This document shows positions 1 through 12,000 of a DNA stretch of 64,000 nt, piece after piece; position 1 is the stretch's first letter; each line of letters starts with the position of its first letter. The notes beneath the pieces were generated by a model. It did not search any database. It was given only the letters and a program-made list of their open reading frames with translations, and was not told the origin of the DNA. Source of the stretch: Pisaster brevispinus (Eukaryota > Echinodermata > Asteroidea > Forcipulatida > Asteriidae). The position numbers were made by a program, and so were the translations under genes. The stretch is from NCBI GenBank assembly GCA_023634235.1, contig JAMKCF010000007.1:17986592-18050591 (forward strand), in the 5' to 3' direction.

Positions 1-273
1 GTCTCGGTCCATTCTCATACCCAGGATCTCCATCGCTCGGAACACGGTAGACCGGGATAGGCTGTGCCCCCTGGCAAGCAGCTCTTGGTTCAAGTGGGAT
101 ATGCTGAGGATTTCAGTCTCCTGTATGATGTCCGAGATGGCGCGAAGGAGCCCGTTAGTCAGTTTAGTCCGGCGACCGTTGTGTCCGTGCGTAAAGGAGC
201 TGACGGTCAGGCTTCGTCTGCTGGGCGTGGTAGCTGGCTCCAACACGCGCACACTTCGGGTTCCAGTTTCCAT
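1..273 (-). CDS. 5' coding exon of an unrecognised gene, HTH-like, cut by window edge
   Basis: Reading the minus strand from an ATG at 273 gives 91 codons with no stop to the window edge. The first half is basic and Ser/Thr-rich. The second half (about residues 45-88) predicts helices with a helix-turn-helix look; the motif ELLARGHSLSRSTVFRAMEI resembles the recognition region of Tc1-type transposases and winged-helix repressors. Just upstream (higher coordinates) is a sequence ending in TTTTGAACAG, which would serve as a splice acceptor, so this may be an exon with a 5' untranslated part or an internal exon. I do not recognise the family. It could be a domesticated or relic transposase N-terminus, or a host DNA-binding protein. 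The open length and the HTH pattern are seen; the function is inference. Confidence 0.4.
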   Translation of the reverse strand, partial: METGTRSVRVLEPATTPSRRSLTVSSFTHGHNGRRTKLTNGLLRAISDIIQETEILSISHLNQELLARGHSLSRSTVFRAMEILGMRMDRD

Positions 274-1332
274 AGTCTGTTCAAAACAATAAAATAATGA
301 CCAATCATTACAGGATAAACTGAAGTTTAAATTCAAAAGAAATAACACAAACATTCCACTTTTAGAATGTGCTTGGAATCCGCATTGGTAAATCAATTTG
401 ACATTCGAGCGAAACGCTTTTTCTCAGCAGACAAATGTGATCAGATTTTTATGCAAAACAAAATATAAAATACTTTCTTTTTTTTCCCGTTAAAAATAAA
501 AGGCCTAATAAACTTGCTGTCACGACGGTTCAAACTTATCTCACTGTGCTCAGGCTATTTTAAATTTATTCTTACGAAAAGTAATTGAAGGTTACCATTC
601 TTTTATTTATACAAATATATGTGAATTCAAACACGCTCTTACTATTTATGCAAAGCATAACACAGTTTGCCATCTGACTTGTTCATTACCGTTCCCTGTT
701 AACCCTAAATACAAACACCATGTATACATACATTAAATTGTAACATATTACTTGGTTTATAATGTTGGTATTGACCGGGAATCGGATCGGTTTCAATCTG
801 AAAGTTAATTGATAATTAAGTTCATGCATGTACACCATTCCCCAGAGGTAGCCATTTTAACCCCCATCCCACCCCAAATTGCACCCAATAGCTGCGCAGT
901 GAGTGTAGGAAATTCATACTCAATCGGAAGAATCCCCACAAAACGGACACGAAAATGTAAGCAGTTAAGATCACGCAGTGACAGCCTCTATAGTGTAGGT
1001 GCGGCACGCCCATCTACTGAGACAATTACACACATGTATGTCTAAAATACACATTCAAGTTGTTACGTCTATTATTCACATTTAGGTATTGCTATCTCTG
1101 AAAGACAATATTCCTGTTACTCCGCAATTGAAAAGCTAATATCGACATGATTCGATTATCCACCCTGAGGCCTAACAAAAGCATTGGATTCGAAGATAAT
1201 CGGCAATACGTTTTCCTTAAGAAATACCCGTACAAGGGAATTTATTGGCATACAATGGAAATGATGAACTTTGACCTTGCCCCTTTGATTAGGTGTCCAA
1301 ACGCAGCTGACCTACCCCCATCCACCCTTGTG
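274..1332. other. Non-coding, nothing recognised
   Basis: AT-rich sequence with only short chance open frames on both strands. No exon-like reading with splice sites and no repeat partner elsewhere in the window was seen. Confidence 0.5.
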
Positions 1333-1512
1333 TGTGTGTGTGTGTGTTTTTGTTCGTTTGTTTGTTTGTTGGGGTGTTGGGGTGTTTGTTTGTTTTTTGG
1401 TTGTTTGTTTGTTGGGGTGTTGGGGTGTTTAATTGTTTGTTTGTTGGGGTGTTTGTTTGTTTGTTTGTTGGGGTGTTTGTTTGATTGTTTGTTTGTTGGG
1501 TTTTTTTTGGGG
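1333..1512 (+). repeat. GTTT/GGGGTGTT minisatellite, G-rich
   Basis: The tract begins with (TG)n and continues as irregular units of GTTTGTTTGTTGGGGTGTTT, ending in a T8G7 run. Related tracts in the same orientation lie at 6513-6626 and 12898-12970. The many GGGG blocks on the plus strand give potential for G-quadruplex formation. It keeps a Cys/Val/Leu-rich frame open, which is a by-product of the repeat. Confidence 0.9.
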
Positions 1513-3342
1513 GGGCACTAAAACGGGACTTGTGCCCACCTTTGCAGAACTTTCACATGTTGGTTGGGTTTTGTTATTGGAACGTAAACGGTGGAAATTC
1601 AACTACCAATGATTTACTACACCATTAACCTCTGGAAGTATAGAGAGTTGGAAACACTACAAACAGTTTGTGATTGGAACTGATACTTGTGTTTAAATTA
1701 CCTTTTAATAAACCCCTCAAACAACAACAATCAAAACTCAACAAATCTACCCACCAAGAGCCTACAGGATAGGGGCTGGCATTATTGAACCTTGTTTTCC
1801 ATTGCACATTGCAAAAAGCAACCATTTATACGCAAAATATTCATTTTATTTTTCAACTTGTAAGTCCTCAGTCTGAAAGTGACTATTAAACTCACCATAC
1901 CATCTTACCCTGATGAACAATACAATCGAGTTGTATTATTTATAACATTACTTCCGTGCCGTGCAAACAAAGAAAACCATTTTTGTTAACAGAAGGTTAA
2001 AGGTGCAAATCACAGGAAAGAACAAAACAGGGCGTGGTTTTTTTTTTTTATTTTTTTTTTTTGAAAAGGCATCTTATGTTATTATATGAACAGTCTTTAA
2101 ACTTGTTCCTGCCGGTTGACCATACCCCCAAAACACCCTACAATATTCTTGAGTTATTGATCACCCCATACGCCTCATTCAATATTTACCTTCAACCCAC
2201 CTTGAAACTATAATAAAAAACATGAATAAGAAAACTGATCTCATGCAAAAGAATATTGTTACGAAAAGAAATTTTAAAGATGGCATCTGAAAAGTCTGGC
2301 TATAACAATACTGACAGCTTACAGAGTTGAAACTAAAGTAACCGCTCAACACTTTGTCCCTTGTCTGTATTCATTAGTGGTGGTAAGACTATGCAATGAA
2401 CGATGAGAGAACAATGTTACTCACCACTGTATACCTAGACTGTTGACTTTATATCAAACTCATAAACAATGTGGTGAGAACGACCGCCAGCAAAATCTCT
2501 ACGAGGTCGTTTTTGTCAACATTTCCAGCTGTGGTTTCAGTTCGCTGTTATACCATGGAGGTTATACCAAACTCACCGACGAGCCTTACCATGAGGTCCT
2601 TGCCAAGATCACATCAACACGACATTACGTGCGAACGGTACGTGCTGGTCAAACCGTCTTTTGGTCTGGAGTAGTTTTGTTGAAGGACTCTTTGATCCCC
2701 TTCGAAACAAATACAATTAAATGAAACAAATTCAGATACCGCCACGTCAGTTTCTCCACGATGTAGCCAAACTCACGATTCACCCAAGCACGATGCATTC
2801 ACTTGGAAACCTAGCGAGTGTTTCCAGACAGAAACCGGTTGTGTTTATGAAAACGCGAACAAGGAAGGAAATGGCGTTGTTACTGTCTCTTGACTAAGGT
2901 GAAATTGATCTACCACCAAGGCAACAGCTCGAGCTACACGTACGGCGGTGTAATTCGACACCAGTTCCCGGGAAACGCTGATCATTCCTTTTGGAAAGAC
3001 GGGATGGGTTTGGTTTGGCGTTGATTTTCTTCCACGCTACATTATGTCATTGGGCCAAATAACCCCAAATTAAATCAACGCTATGGGTCGTCGTTTAAAC
3101 GCCGTCTGTTTTGGTTTCTGTTGTAAGGTATTGCAGACGGTGTTTTGGACTAACGGGGATTATTTGATGACATATTGTGTTGTTTATGAAGCCCTTTTAA
3201 CAGTACACTACCTTCCTTTGATGCGTGTAATTGGTGGGTCAACCCTAGGGTTAAATTTTACCCGGATTCAGCGAGTTTTGGGTTCGTTAATCCAGAGATT
3301 GTTTAGCCCTGAAAAGTGTAGCGTGAACGCAATACTTACTCC
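1513..3342. other. Non-coding; a low-AT patch at about 2440-3000 without a recognisable exon
   Basis: Mostly AT-rich, with a poly-T tract at about 2040-2060. The interval 2440-3000 is noticeably less AT-rich and stays open for 93 codons on the plus strand (2443-2724), but the peptide matches nothing I know and no convincing splice pair flanks it. It could be a 5' exon or promoter region. Confidence 0.35.
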
Positions 3343-3380
3343 GAATCTCCGTGTTAATGTTTTCTTTAACACGGAGATTC
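3343..3380. repeat. Perfect 15-bp stem hairpin
   Basis: GAATCTCCGTGTTAA at 3343-3357 is followed after an 8-base loop by its exact reverse complement at 3366-3380. It may be the end of a small foldback element or a structured RNA; nothing else supports either. Confidence 0.7.
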
Positions 3381-3715
3381 TCCGGATAAAAGTGGAGTGT
3401 GAAAGTGGCTCAAGTACTACACCTCAACCATCCTCCACCATTGCTATGTATTGTATTTGTAATCGTCTCCGACAGTTCCTGAAAATTGGTAAATGTGTTT
3501 GATCGTCATTGGTTGATTGCCCCGTAGCCCATGTCGTATGAACCAACGGAGTGGATAATGTTTACGACTTCAAACTAAACAAACTGTTGGATCTCATTTG
3601 GATCAAATATCCTGTCCAGGTGTTTTAATTTAATTATTTCGCTCCTCTGTGAAAAGAATTGGGATAGAAAATAGTAATCAAATTGTCAAAGACCAGGATC
3701 CTCACTTGATATGTC

Positions 3716-3985
3716 CCAGCATATGCATAAATTAACAAACCTGTACAATTTGGGCTCAGTTGGTTGCAAGAAAACAATGAAAACAAAAGAAAAAACCTAT
3801 GTTGCATTGTGTGCTTTCAGATGCCTACCAAAGGCTTCATACCCTCTCTCAGATTCAAATTTTGGGGTGAAAAATTACCTCTTTCTCTAAAACTACATTA
3901 TTTCAAAGGGGTCGTTTCTAACAATATTTTATAATATCAACAGCTCTCCAGTGCTTCAAATTACCGAATAAGTAGTTATGGTCAT
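3716..3985 (+). repeat. Dispersed repeat B, copy 1
   Basis: This stretch aligns with 50936-51215 in the same orientation. Shared blocks include TTATAATATCAACAGCTCTC and the CTCTTTCTCTAAAA / TTCAAAGGGG segments. Divergence is substantial with several indels, so these are old copies of a transposable element. No coding capacity was seen. Confidence 0.8.
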
Positions 3986-4536
3986 AACTTGCCTTCTAAC
4001 GAAAGTTTTGATGCAATTTGGGAGAGATTCTACCTGAATATGAACTGAAACACTTCCTGAAAGTGTCACGTCTGATATTCACAGACTAACACAAAAATCC
4101 CTGCATTTGGCAAAGGTCAGTGTTACAACATTCTGAACCTATAAACTATAAGGAAACTAAGTACATGCCAACTGGCGGACAGTCTGTGATAGTGGAAACA
4201 GCTTTAGTGATAGATACCATTACGGAAGTTTACAATGTTATAAATCTATCACCCTCGTTTAAAAGAATGTTTCTCTCTCCCCTTCTCAACCACTTATTGT
4301 ACTTATTCTCCCGCCCCTTTTTGTTTCGTATTTTGTGTGGTGGTTCAACGAGGGACTTGTTTTGCGTGAAGAGGGATTTCTTGAAGAACAAAACAGATTG
4401 TACTTGTAGTGTGCATTTTGGAAATAGTACCGATTTAAATGGGATGCTTCTTGAAGTTAGCGGGTTTTTTTATCAGCAGCGTCACCGGGTTTTCAGCCGG
4501 GGAGAGGTCAAATCCAAGATAGGGCGTGTAGGCGTT

Positions 4537-4896
4537 CATCCTTCACCATTTTGAGTTTCTAGTTATGGTTTACCCTCTTGTTCCGTCCCAGCTCGTTAAG
4601 TAGCGCTTTCTTTGTTTGTTTGTCTTGTTTCGTCCTTGTCTGTCGTTCTGTTGTAACTTAAGTTCTGTTCTGTAGTCCAGTATTTTGTTTATAAGGCATT
4701 TCTATAAATACAAGACTTTGTCTTTTGAATATGCCTCCATATTTGCCTCTTTTTTTCCTTGTGTCTCATTTAATTATTATTCTAGCAGTTCTTTATACAT
4801 CTTTGTTCAATAGACCATCTTTTAGTTATAATATAACTACGTGTATGTTCATTTTGCAATAGTATAGAAATATAGAGTTGAATTGAATTGAATTGG
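4537..4896 (+). repeat. Dispersed repeat A, copy 1, ending in (GAATT)n
   Basis: About 360 bp that reappears inverted at 34779-35127 with high similarity across the whole length. Both copies end in a short GAATT tandem, as the 3' ends of many non-LTR retrotransposons and SINEs do. No protein is encoded, so this may be a LINE 3' tail or a non-autonomous element. Confidence 0.88.
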
Positions 4897-5664
4897 TTGT
4901 GTTTCGGGGGCGGAGATAGCTGTCTCTAATGATTTGTGTTGAGGCAGGACTTACAACGAAACCTCGATGGAAACTCCTATCTGATGAAAAATAACGACCC
5001 GAAAAGTAGGGACTTGTAAAGTTGTTGAAAAAGTCAAATTAATCTTGAGGGAGTTTCAAGGAAAGCGAGTAGAAGCTGTGCTTATTGCGTTTCTCTGTGT
5101 TTTCACCTTGACCGAAATGCAGTCAAGTCTATGAACGTACCCGCAAGCCGGGCATGACGTTGTTCTTGCGGTCGTTCTTTTTTCAATGGCCCTTGGGAAA
5201 TGTGCCATGGTTTGTAATTGCTTCAGAGATGTACACCAGCTCTATCAGTAGCCCTTAGGATGTTCACTTTCGCACGGGTTCGGGTTGGCGTAATGGTATC
5301 TTTACTCGCCTTCTATACCTCTTGGACCTTGGTTCGCCGGGCTACTATCAGTCCCTATCTGATTGTTTGGGTTATTACTTCTCTGGGGTTTTCCCACATC
5401 TAAAACTGAAACTTCCTTCTTCGTCCTCTCTCCATGGGGTGCTTGGCTATAGTGATTGAGTTTCCCTTTCTGTGAATGCTTGGCTTCACAACCAGAATGA
5501 ATAAATTAAATGAATACAGGAATAATGAAGAGTACTTGGACCACCTCTATCCCCATACCCTTCAAAAGTCCTGGTTGTGTGGGATGACGACGATGGGATG
5601 GACGCAAAATGTCAGTTTTTTTGTTAACTGAAGCCGTTTCCCTTGATTTTCTTTCTTCTTACAG

Positions 5665-5808
5665 AAGACGGCCAAGACCCTAAGTCTTGATCTTGGAGAG
5701 GATAGAGTCCTCCTCCATGCACACCCAAGCCTTTACCACATGGATATCTATCTCCCGTTTGATGTCAACAGTGACGAGGCAGGGGCGCAGTTCAACAAGG
5801 ACAACAAG
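5665..5808 (+). CDS. PIH1D1: PIH1D1-like exon (CS domain), isolated
   Basis: An exon of 48 codons is framed by a strong acceptor (pyrimidine tract ending TTCTTACAG at 5664) and a GT donor at 5809. It encodes the part of the C-terminal CS-type beta domain that in PIH1D1 reads LSLEIGENRL..LYHLDAYIPL; here it is LSLDLGEDRVLLHA followed by LYHMDIYLPFDVNSDEAGAQF. PIH1D1 is a subunit of the R2TP HSP90 co-chaperone complex with RUVBL1/2 and RPAP3. I could not find the neighbouring exons: the short last exon should follow downstream, and the N-terminal PIH domain exons should lie upstream on the plus strand. The gene may have long introns, or this may be a duplicated exon. Other PIH-family members are a less good match. 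Confidence 0.55.
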
Positions 5809-6129
5809 GTTGGTTGGTATAAGTAATGTACTTATAATTTATAGCAATCTCAGAGCTTTGTGGATGTTGTTCGGAGAGAGGCTTGTGAATTGGTGTGCAC
5901 ACCATGTATGGCCTAACTGCAAGGTTTCTTGATAATATTGATAATGTAATAAAATATATTTATTTAGGTTGTGCCTCTGAAAGCCCCTTACATTATAACC
6001 CCTCTTTGTTGCTACCTAAGCTGTTCTGAAACTATCTCAGCTCCTTAGGAGTATGCAGCACCAACAGCTAAATTGGCACACAGATTGATTGTCATTCACA
6101 TCAACAATCGCTACCCAAACGTACCCATA
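5809..6129. other. Non-coding, nothing recognised
   Basis: Follows the PIH1D1-like exon. No terminal exon encoding the expected short C-terminal strand was found here. Confidence 0.4.
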
Positions 6130-6262
6130 CTCAAGGATGATGAGATGCACTTATACTTAAGTGTCTCACCCAAGGGCTCATGTGTTATGACCGGGATTCG
6201 AACCCACTCTATGGGAGTTTGAGTACCATGCTTCGGACTGCTCGGCCACGACATGTGAACAA
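6130..6262 (-). repeat. tRNA-derived SINE head, fragment
   Basis: On the minus strand it has a Leu/Ser-tRNA-like form: GTGGCCGAGCAGTC (A-box region) and GGGTTCGAATCCC (B box). It matches the head of the longer SINE at 22663-23033, which carries the same GTGTCTTGCTTAAG-type continuation. Confidence 0.8.
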
Positions 6263-6512
6263 GTCTGTTGTGAAAACAGATTGTCAAGAGCTGTCTAGTA
6301 CAGCTAGTTAAAGAATGATTATTGAAACAACTTGACGTTTTAGTCACTATGTTCCGAATATTTCCAGGGATAAAGCAAGAGGAAATTCATATAAGAATTT
6401 GATGTTTCACTCCGTATGCTCTGGTTGTCTTTGTAGAAATGGAACAGAACTCGTCTCCTAAAGACAATTAAGCATACTGATCAAACTCTTGAGTTGCCAC
6501 ATCACTTGCTTT

Positions 6513-6626
6513 TTGTTTGTTTGTTTGTGTGTTTGTTAGGGGGTGTTTGTTTGTTTGTTTGTTCGGGGTGTTTGTTTGTTTGTTTGTTGGGGTGTTTGAT
6601 TGTTTGTTTTGTTTGTTTTTTTGTCG
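6513..6626 (+). repeat. GTTT/GGGGTGTT minisatellite, second tract
   Basis: Units of GTTTGTTTGTTGGGGTGTTT in the same orientation as the tract at 1333-1512, ending in a T-rich stretch. Confidence 0.88.
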
Positions 6627-7230
6627 CATGAACACCATTCACTTACATTCCTGCAAACCATGCAAAGTTTTAATTAAGTGCAGATACAGTAAAATAGCTT
6701 TTGGTCAGTTTTGGTCAAAAATCAAGGAAACGAAACTGTTCTTGGATATTACTCTTAAAAAAAATTTTTTTTAATGGAACATAACCAGTATACTGCAGTA
6801 AAAACTCCATTCAGACAAACAGCTGTACATTTAGTTCTATCACATACTCACATTATAACTTCTTGAAGAAAATCTATTTTTCAAATGTACAATTATCTAA
6901 GAAATCTTGATTCATTAAAATATAGAGTATAATCATTTTTGTCTTGCATGTAAAAGATATGATACATGATTGATACCAAAGCAGAAATACCAAAGCACAA
7001 ACCTGGCTTTGGTTTTGTTTCTACAAAATTATGGCAACAGAACTTCATCAAAATTCAAGGACTGATTAACTTTGTTTCTTGAAAACAGAGCTAATTCACT
7101 CTTCCAAATCAATTATGTATCATAGTGGAATACATGTGATGCTTCATCTTGATACCAGGCACTTCCTGCCAAAACTCAAAACAAATACATGTGAGAAAAA
7201 TAGCTTTCAAACAACCACTTATTACGACTT

Positions 7231-7428
7231 AAAGGGACTGTGTCATCATAATCAAACAGGCCTGTAGCTGTACGTGGAATTGTGAACTCAAACCCAGTTA
7301 CTGCACGCGAGCACTCTCCATAATGATACGGAGGGAGGGCGCATGCAGCATGTGCAGTAACTGGGTGAAATTTCATAGTTCCATGTACAGCCACAGGCCT
7401 GCTTTGATCATGACGAAACAGCCCCTTT
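7231..7428. mobile_element. Foldback/MITE-like element with about 80-bp inverted arms
   Basis: The left arm starts AAAGGGACTGTGTCATCATA and the right arm is its imperfect reverse complement, ending with the complement of AAAGGGGCTGTTTCGTCATG. Shared inner blocks include CAGGCCTGT and CCCAGTTACTGCAC. It has no coding capacity. A short non-autonomous DNA transposon or foldback element is the likely explanation. Confidence 0.85.
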
Positions 7429-7829
7429 CAGGTTATTATTTCTCAAATGATGAAGACATCATATCACATTGTTAGCAATGTTTCAGTTGTCTGCACTTTT
7501 CATAGTTTCCCCGTTATCAAGAGCTGCCTCATTTTATAGATAGATTTTTGTTTAATTATAAACATTAGGTTTCATTCAACTTTGGCTCCGATAAGTTAAA
7601 TGGTTTAGATTCAATCATAAATATATTATTTCCTGGATTGTATTGTTTCCATATCAGGCCACCCAATTTGGTAACAACATATCAAGCTTTTTTAATAACA
7701 AAATTATTAAAGGTATTTTCAAAAAAATACCGTGTAAACCAACCAAGTGTGAAAAGAAAACAAGTTAAATAAATAAATTGACAAAAAATAAACTATGTTA
7801 TTATTATTATTATTATATAAGTTAATGTG

Positions 7830-8418
7830 ACTGATGAAGGCCAGGAAATCCTTGCACCATAACAGCTCCTTCAGAATATGCAGGCCTAAGGTTCCATGAA
7901 GGCAACTGCCTCTGTTGTTCCTGGTGATTGCCTTGGTGCCCCTTGAAATCTTCCAATAGAAATTGACAATTTCCTCAGTAGAGATTTCCTCATTAGAGAT
8001 CCCCTTTACCAAAGAAAAATGCCATGGAGCCCTTTCAAATTGTTCCAACTGTCTGACGCTTTCACCAATTTGTTTTTCTATAATGTTGACACTGGACAGC
8101 TTGTTGGTGATGGCCTTGAACTTCACTCTTGAAGGGCCACTCTATGAGGAAAATGTAAATTTGTATTGAAACTTTGCAAAGGGCACCACAGCAAAAGCAC
8201 AGGGCACCACAGCAATTGCTGTGGGTGCTGTGGGTTATTTGGAGGCCTGCAATGCTTTTACCTTTACTATTAATTTTGGATAGTTTGAATTGAATGTAGT
8301 TTTGTCTTTTAATTTAGGTACTCACAGTGACCCTTCCAGTGCATCCATTTTCTGTCTGAAGCAAATCATTTCTTTCAATATAAAGAGGGTGAGAGAGATG
8401 TTTTTTTGGAAAGCTTCT
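7830..8418 (-). CDS. Two possible exons of an unknown coiled-coil-like protein
   Basis: Minus strand, exon 8418-8326 (acceptor CCATGCAG, donor GTGAGT) and exon from 8127 downward (acceptor CTTCAAG) join in matching phase. The joined reading is rich in charged residues with heptad-like spacing, for example KFKAITNKLSSVNIIEKQIG and then ESVRQLEQFERAPWHFSLVK. The second exon stays open to 7719, but its end is low-complexity, so the true end is probably nearer 7830. I do not recognise the family, and no further exons were identified toward AMN1. Alternatively this is chance openness in AT-rich DNA; the phase match and charged composition favour a real gene only moderately. Confidence 0.3.
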
Positions 8419-9026
8419 CTGCATGGAGTGACTTCAACTCTCAAGGTGTTGTGTGTAGGAGCTGTCCTACATCATTTCAAGTCCCTTAGTCTATGGTGAT
8501 ATGAACTCAACGCAGATGGATTCACCAAGATTTCAGGAAGTCGCAAGTTGAAGATCTTATGGGCCTGTATTTTGGTTTATCATGCTTTTAAATAAAACCT
8601 TATAAGGGGCAACATCTGATCTCAACAAAACATAAGTCCAAGGACACAGGCGATGCAAATAAATTAACTGGATGTTCTTTTCAAACTTGTTATAACAATG
8701 TAGAAAATGTGTACAACTGCAGTGACTGTGTGCACTAGATAGGTTAATCTTGCTGCAAAGTATGACAGTATTACCATGTGTATTATGCAACCACTCTCTG
8801 AGATTTGCTTGTTCTACTGATGATTGATTAATTGCAAACACACAGATTAGTGCCCACTTGACTGATTGATTTTTGCTGTGAATGTTTCATTGTCTTTTTG
8901 GAAGCAATATATACACTTTTGTATAAAACTTTAAAAATATAAAAAGTGGTAAATGGGTTTTCTTTGCGTCTGGTTTTGATTTCTTTAGTTGATGTAACAT
9001 GTACGTTGCATAGCTCACTGTGGGTT

Positions 9027-12000
9027 TCAGTAAATGGTCCATGTTACTTGCTTCATATGTGAACCAGGCCCTTGTAACTCCTCCAGGGAGAGCCTTGACC
9101 GATCTGTAAAAGAGATTCAATCCAGTACTCACTAAACCACACGCTTGTTAGCTCACAACTTTCACTGGACTAAACAAGATTTTCTTTTCAATCTTTTGTT
9201 TAATCAAGTAATAAACCACAAGGGAAACTGACCGGGTAAAGACAAAGACAAATTGACTAAACCGGGACTTGAACCTGTTGCCTCTTGACTAATGTGCCGT
9301 AGCTCTACCATCTGAGCTATCCTGCCCTATGTTCAGTCTCACTTGTAGTTTTTTATTTGGTATTGGAAATAAAAAGTCACATCCCCTTAAGGTGATCCCC
9401 TGGCTGCCGCTTCCTAGGTTCTATTCTAAACTTAAGTATGGTCCCTGGCTATATGGCAGTTATAGGTTGCTGACTAGCCACCCTGAACAAAGATATTGGC
9501 AAAATGGGGAGACCACCAACATTAGGGCTAGATAGCTCTCAGTTGGTAGAGCGCCATGCCTTATTCGGAGGTCACAGGTTCAAGTCTTGCATGAGTAAAG
9601 TTGTCTTTGTTCAACCCAAATTAAATCTTAAATAGGTGTTAAATTTGCATCAGAAATGACAAAGGTTGTCATGGTTGTGGGTTCGAATCTATGGATTGTT
9701 TTTTTCACAGGACTTGGGGGGGGGGGGAAAGCACTGAGTATACATCAGTGTACAGGTAAAATAAAAACATTTAAACAGGTTTGTTCCTTCTATAAGCTTT
9801 GCAAAGTGTAAGGAACTCTTTTACCAGCAATGTGGGGTTTTGCCAAGTAATACAATATCAAGCAAGTCATGAGAAGGTTGGGTTTTTTGGGGGGTGGGAT
9901 ATGCAAGTTCGCCAGAACAAGAATAAAAGCCACTGTATTTGGGGCTACAAGAAGAAAACAATTAAGATGAAAATAAATTAGGGAGCTGAGTGAAGGAATT
10001 GATATTCCTCTTAAAACAGTCTAGATTGTAGGATGGAGGGAAACATGCTCCAGGCAAGGAGTTCCAACATGTCCAAAGAGATGCAGTATGTGGAATAAAG
10101 CTGTTTGCTAGGTAAAAGTGCTTTGAAACTAATTGCACAAATCTGAAACAGCTGACAGAATGGATTGAGATTAGATCTTGAAATTCACCTGTTATACATG
10201 GGCAACCATGGAAAATCAAGATGGCAAGCCGTGGGCAGAAACTTGCAATGGCCTCAACAGAGTCATCGGTCAAATGGATGCAGTGATCCATGTGGACTTC
10301 CATCAGGGACTGTTGACACAAACCCATTGCCAAACTTATCACTCCCTCATCTGTCACCTGCAAAAACGAAAACATCACTTTTTTGTCAGGATTTCTTTTT
10401 TTTTGACACCATAAAAGGCAAACAAAACAGGCAAATGACAACAAATTTAGTTTACAATTTTTAACTTTCAGGTACGTTGAATTGAATAATTTTGAACAGT
10501 TTCAAACAAAACTAGAAAAAGTGAATTTTTAAATGAAGCCTGGAAGCTCCTGGACAAATATTTCCTCAAGTGAAACAAGTTTTGTGAAAAATTTTGATTA
10601 TCAATTTTGAGCTTACATTTCGAAAATTTTACGAACTTTAGTCTAGGATATAACCATGATGCAACAAGATTGTAGCTCCAGAACTAGCCTCGTCCTGGGC
10701 AGCGCCGTATGGATACCTCTCGTCACTAACCCCTGAAAGTGCTGAAAAACAATGCTGATTGGCTAACCGAAAGTATCTGCTCTGTACACACGCTTTTAAA
10801 ATAATTGTCAAGCCCTTATAGGGCACTTTAGTACGCACGTGTCAAAAATACAAGTATTTTTAAACAATCCATTTCAAATGAATTCTGTTTTCACATGGTC
10901 ACCCTAAACTGCATACAGTTAGACATATCACAATGTCAAAGTATGAGAGGGAACCAGTTGCTCTTTGACTTAATGCCTATAGCGCGCTCTGCGTACACAT
11001 CTAGCACAGACTGGATCAACCATAGAACAAATTAAATTATCCAATATGTTTGGTATACCAGTGTCATACTTCCAGGGGTTATGATCGAGCAAAGAATTCT
11101 GGGGTGAAAAACAGCAAGGCGAGATCAGACACCACAGGGAACGAGGTTTAACTAGAGCTGCTTTGTAAATTATTAGATGTTATTCTATTGAAAGGTTCCT
11201 CAAGTCTGCAGATTGTTTCCTCACTGTCTGTGACTTGCCTTTGTCTTGGAGAAGTTGAAGCTTCTCAGCATACGGCAGTTTTCAGCGATGGCAAGAAGGG
11301 ATGCATCCCTGATCAGGTGGCAGCCACCGATGTTTAGCTCCATCAGCTGATGGCAGCTCTTGGCCAGTGCAATCACTCCATCATCTGTCACATTTAGACA
11401 GCGTCTGAGGAACACAGTCTGTAGAAGTGGACAACTGACTGCAATTGCTTCAAGACCTACATAAATGAAAACAAACAAAATATGATGAATCAAAACCAAC
11501 ATTTCATTTTACTGGCAACAGCTAATACTGTAACACTCAAAGTCATTATGCACTGTATTAACGTCTCATATCATCATTTATTTTAACCCTTTCGTTACCG
11601 AATTGTTTGGAGATAAACAACCGCTGGTGACCGCATTGTTTGACCACTCAAGCGTGAAGCACACATTCTTACACAACAGAAAGCTTTCATTCAAAGGCCA
11701 TTTTTACAAGCTCCATTATCTCCTTGAAGATCTTGTTTTACAGCAAAATAAGTAATAACAAAGTTCTTCCTTATTGAATTCCCTTTCATATAATATAAAA
11801 CTCATTGAGATTGGTCAATAAATGACAAAGTTCTTGGTCTTTCTTTCCTCAGTACAATCTGTAATCTCGAACACTTTTTTGTACACAACCATATGGCGCT
11901 CCATAGGTGTTTGGCATTTCGGATGTTCCTATTCCAATTTGAAGAGATTGCATAATAGCAACCTTATTTTTTTTTACCACCATTGGAAAGATTCGATCTC

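Noticed and set aside
1147..1521. 124-codon Cys/Val/Leu-rich open frame
   Set aside because: It is generated by the GTTT/GGGGTG minisatellite; the same composition appears at the other two tracts.
4120..4554. 144-codon plus-strand frame
   Set aside because: No recognised similarity, AT-driven composition, and it runs into dispersed repeat A.
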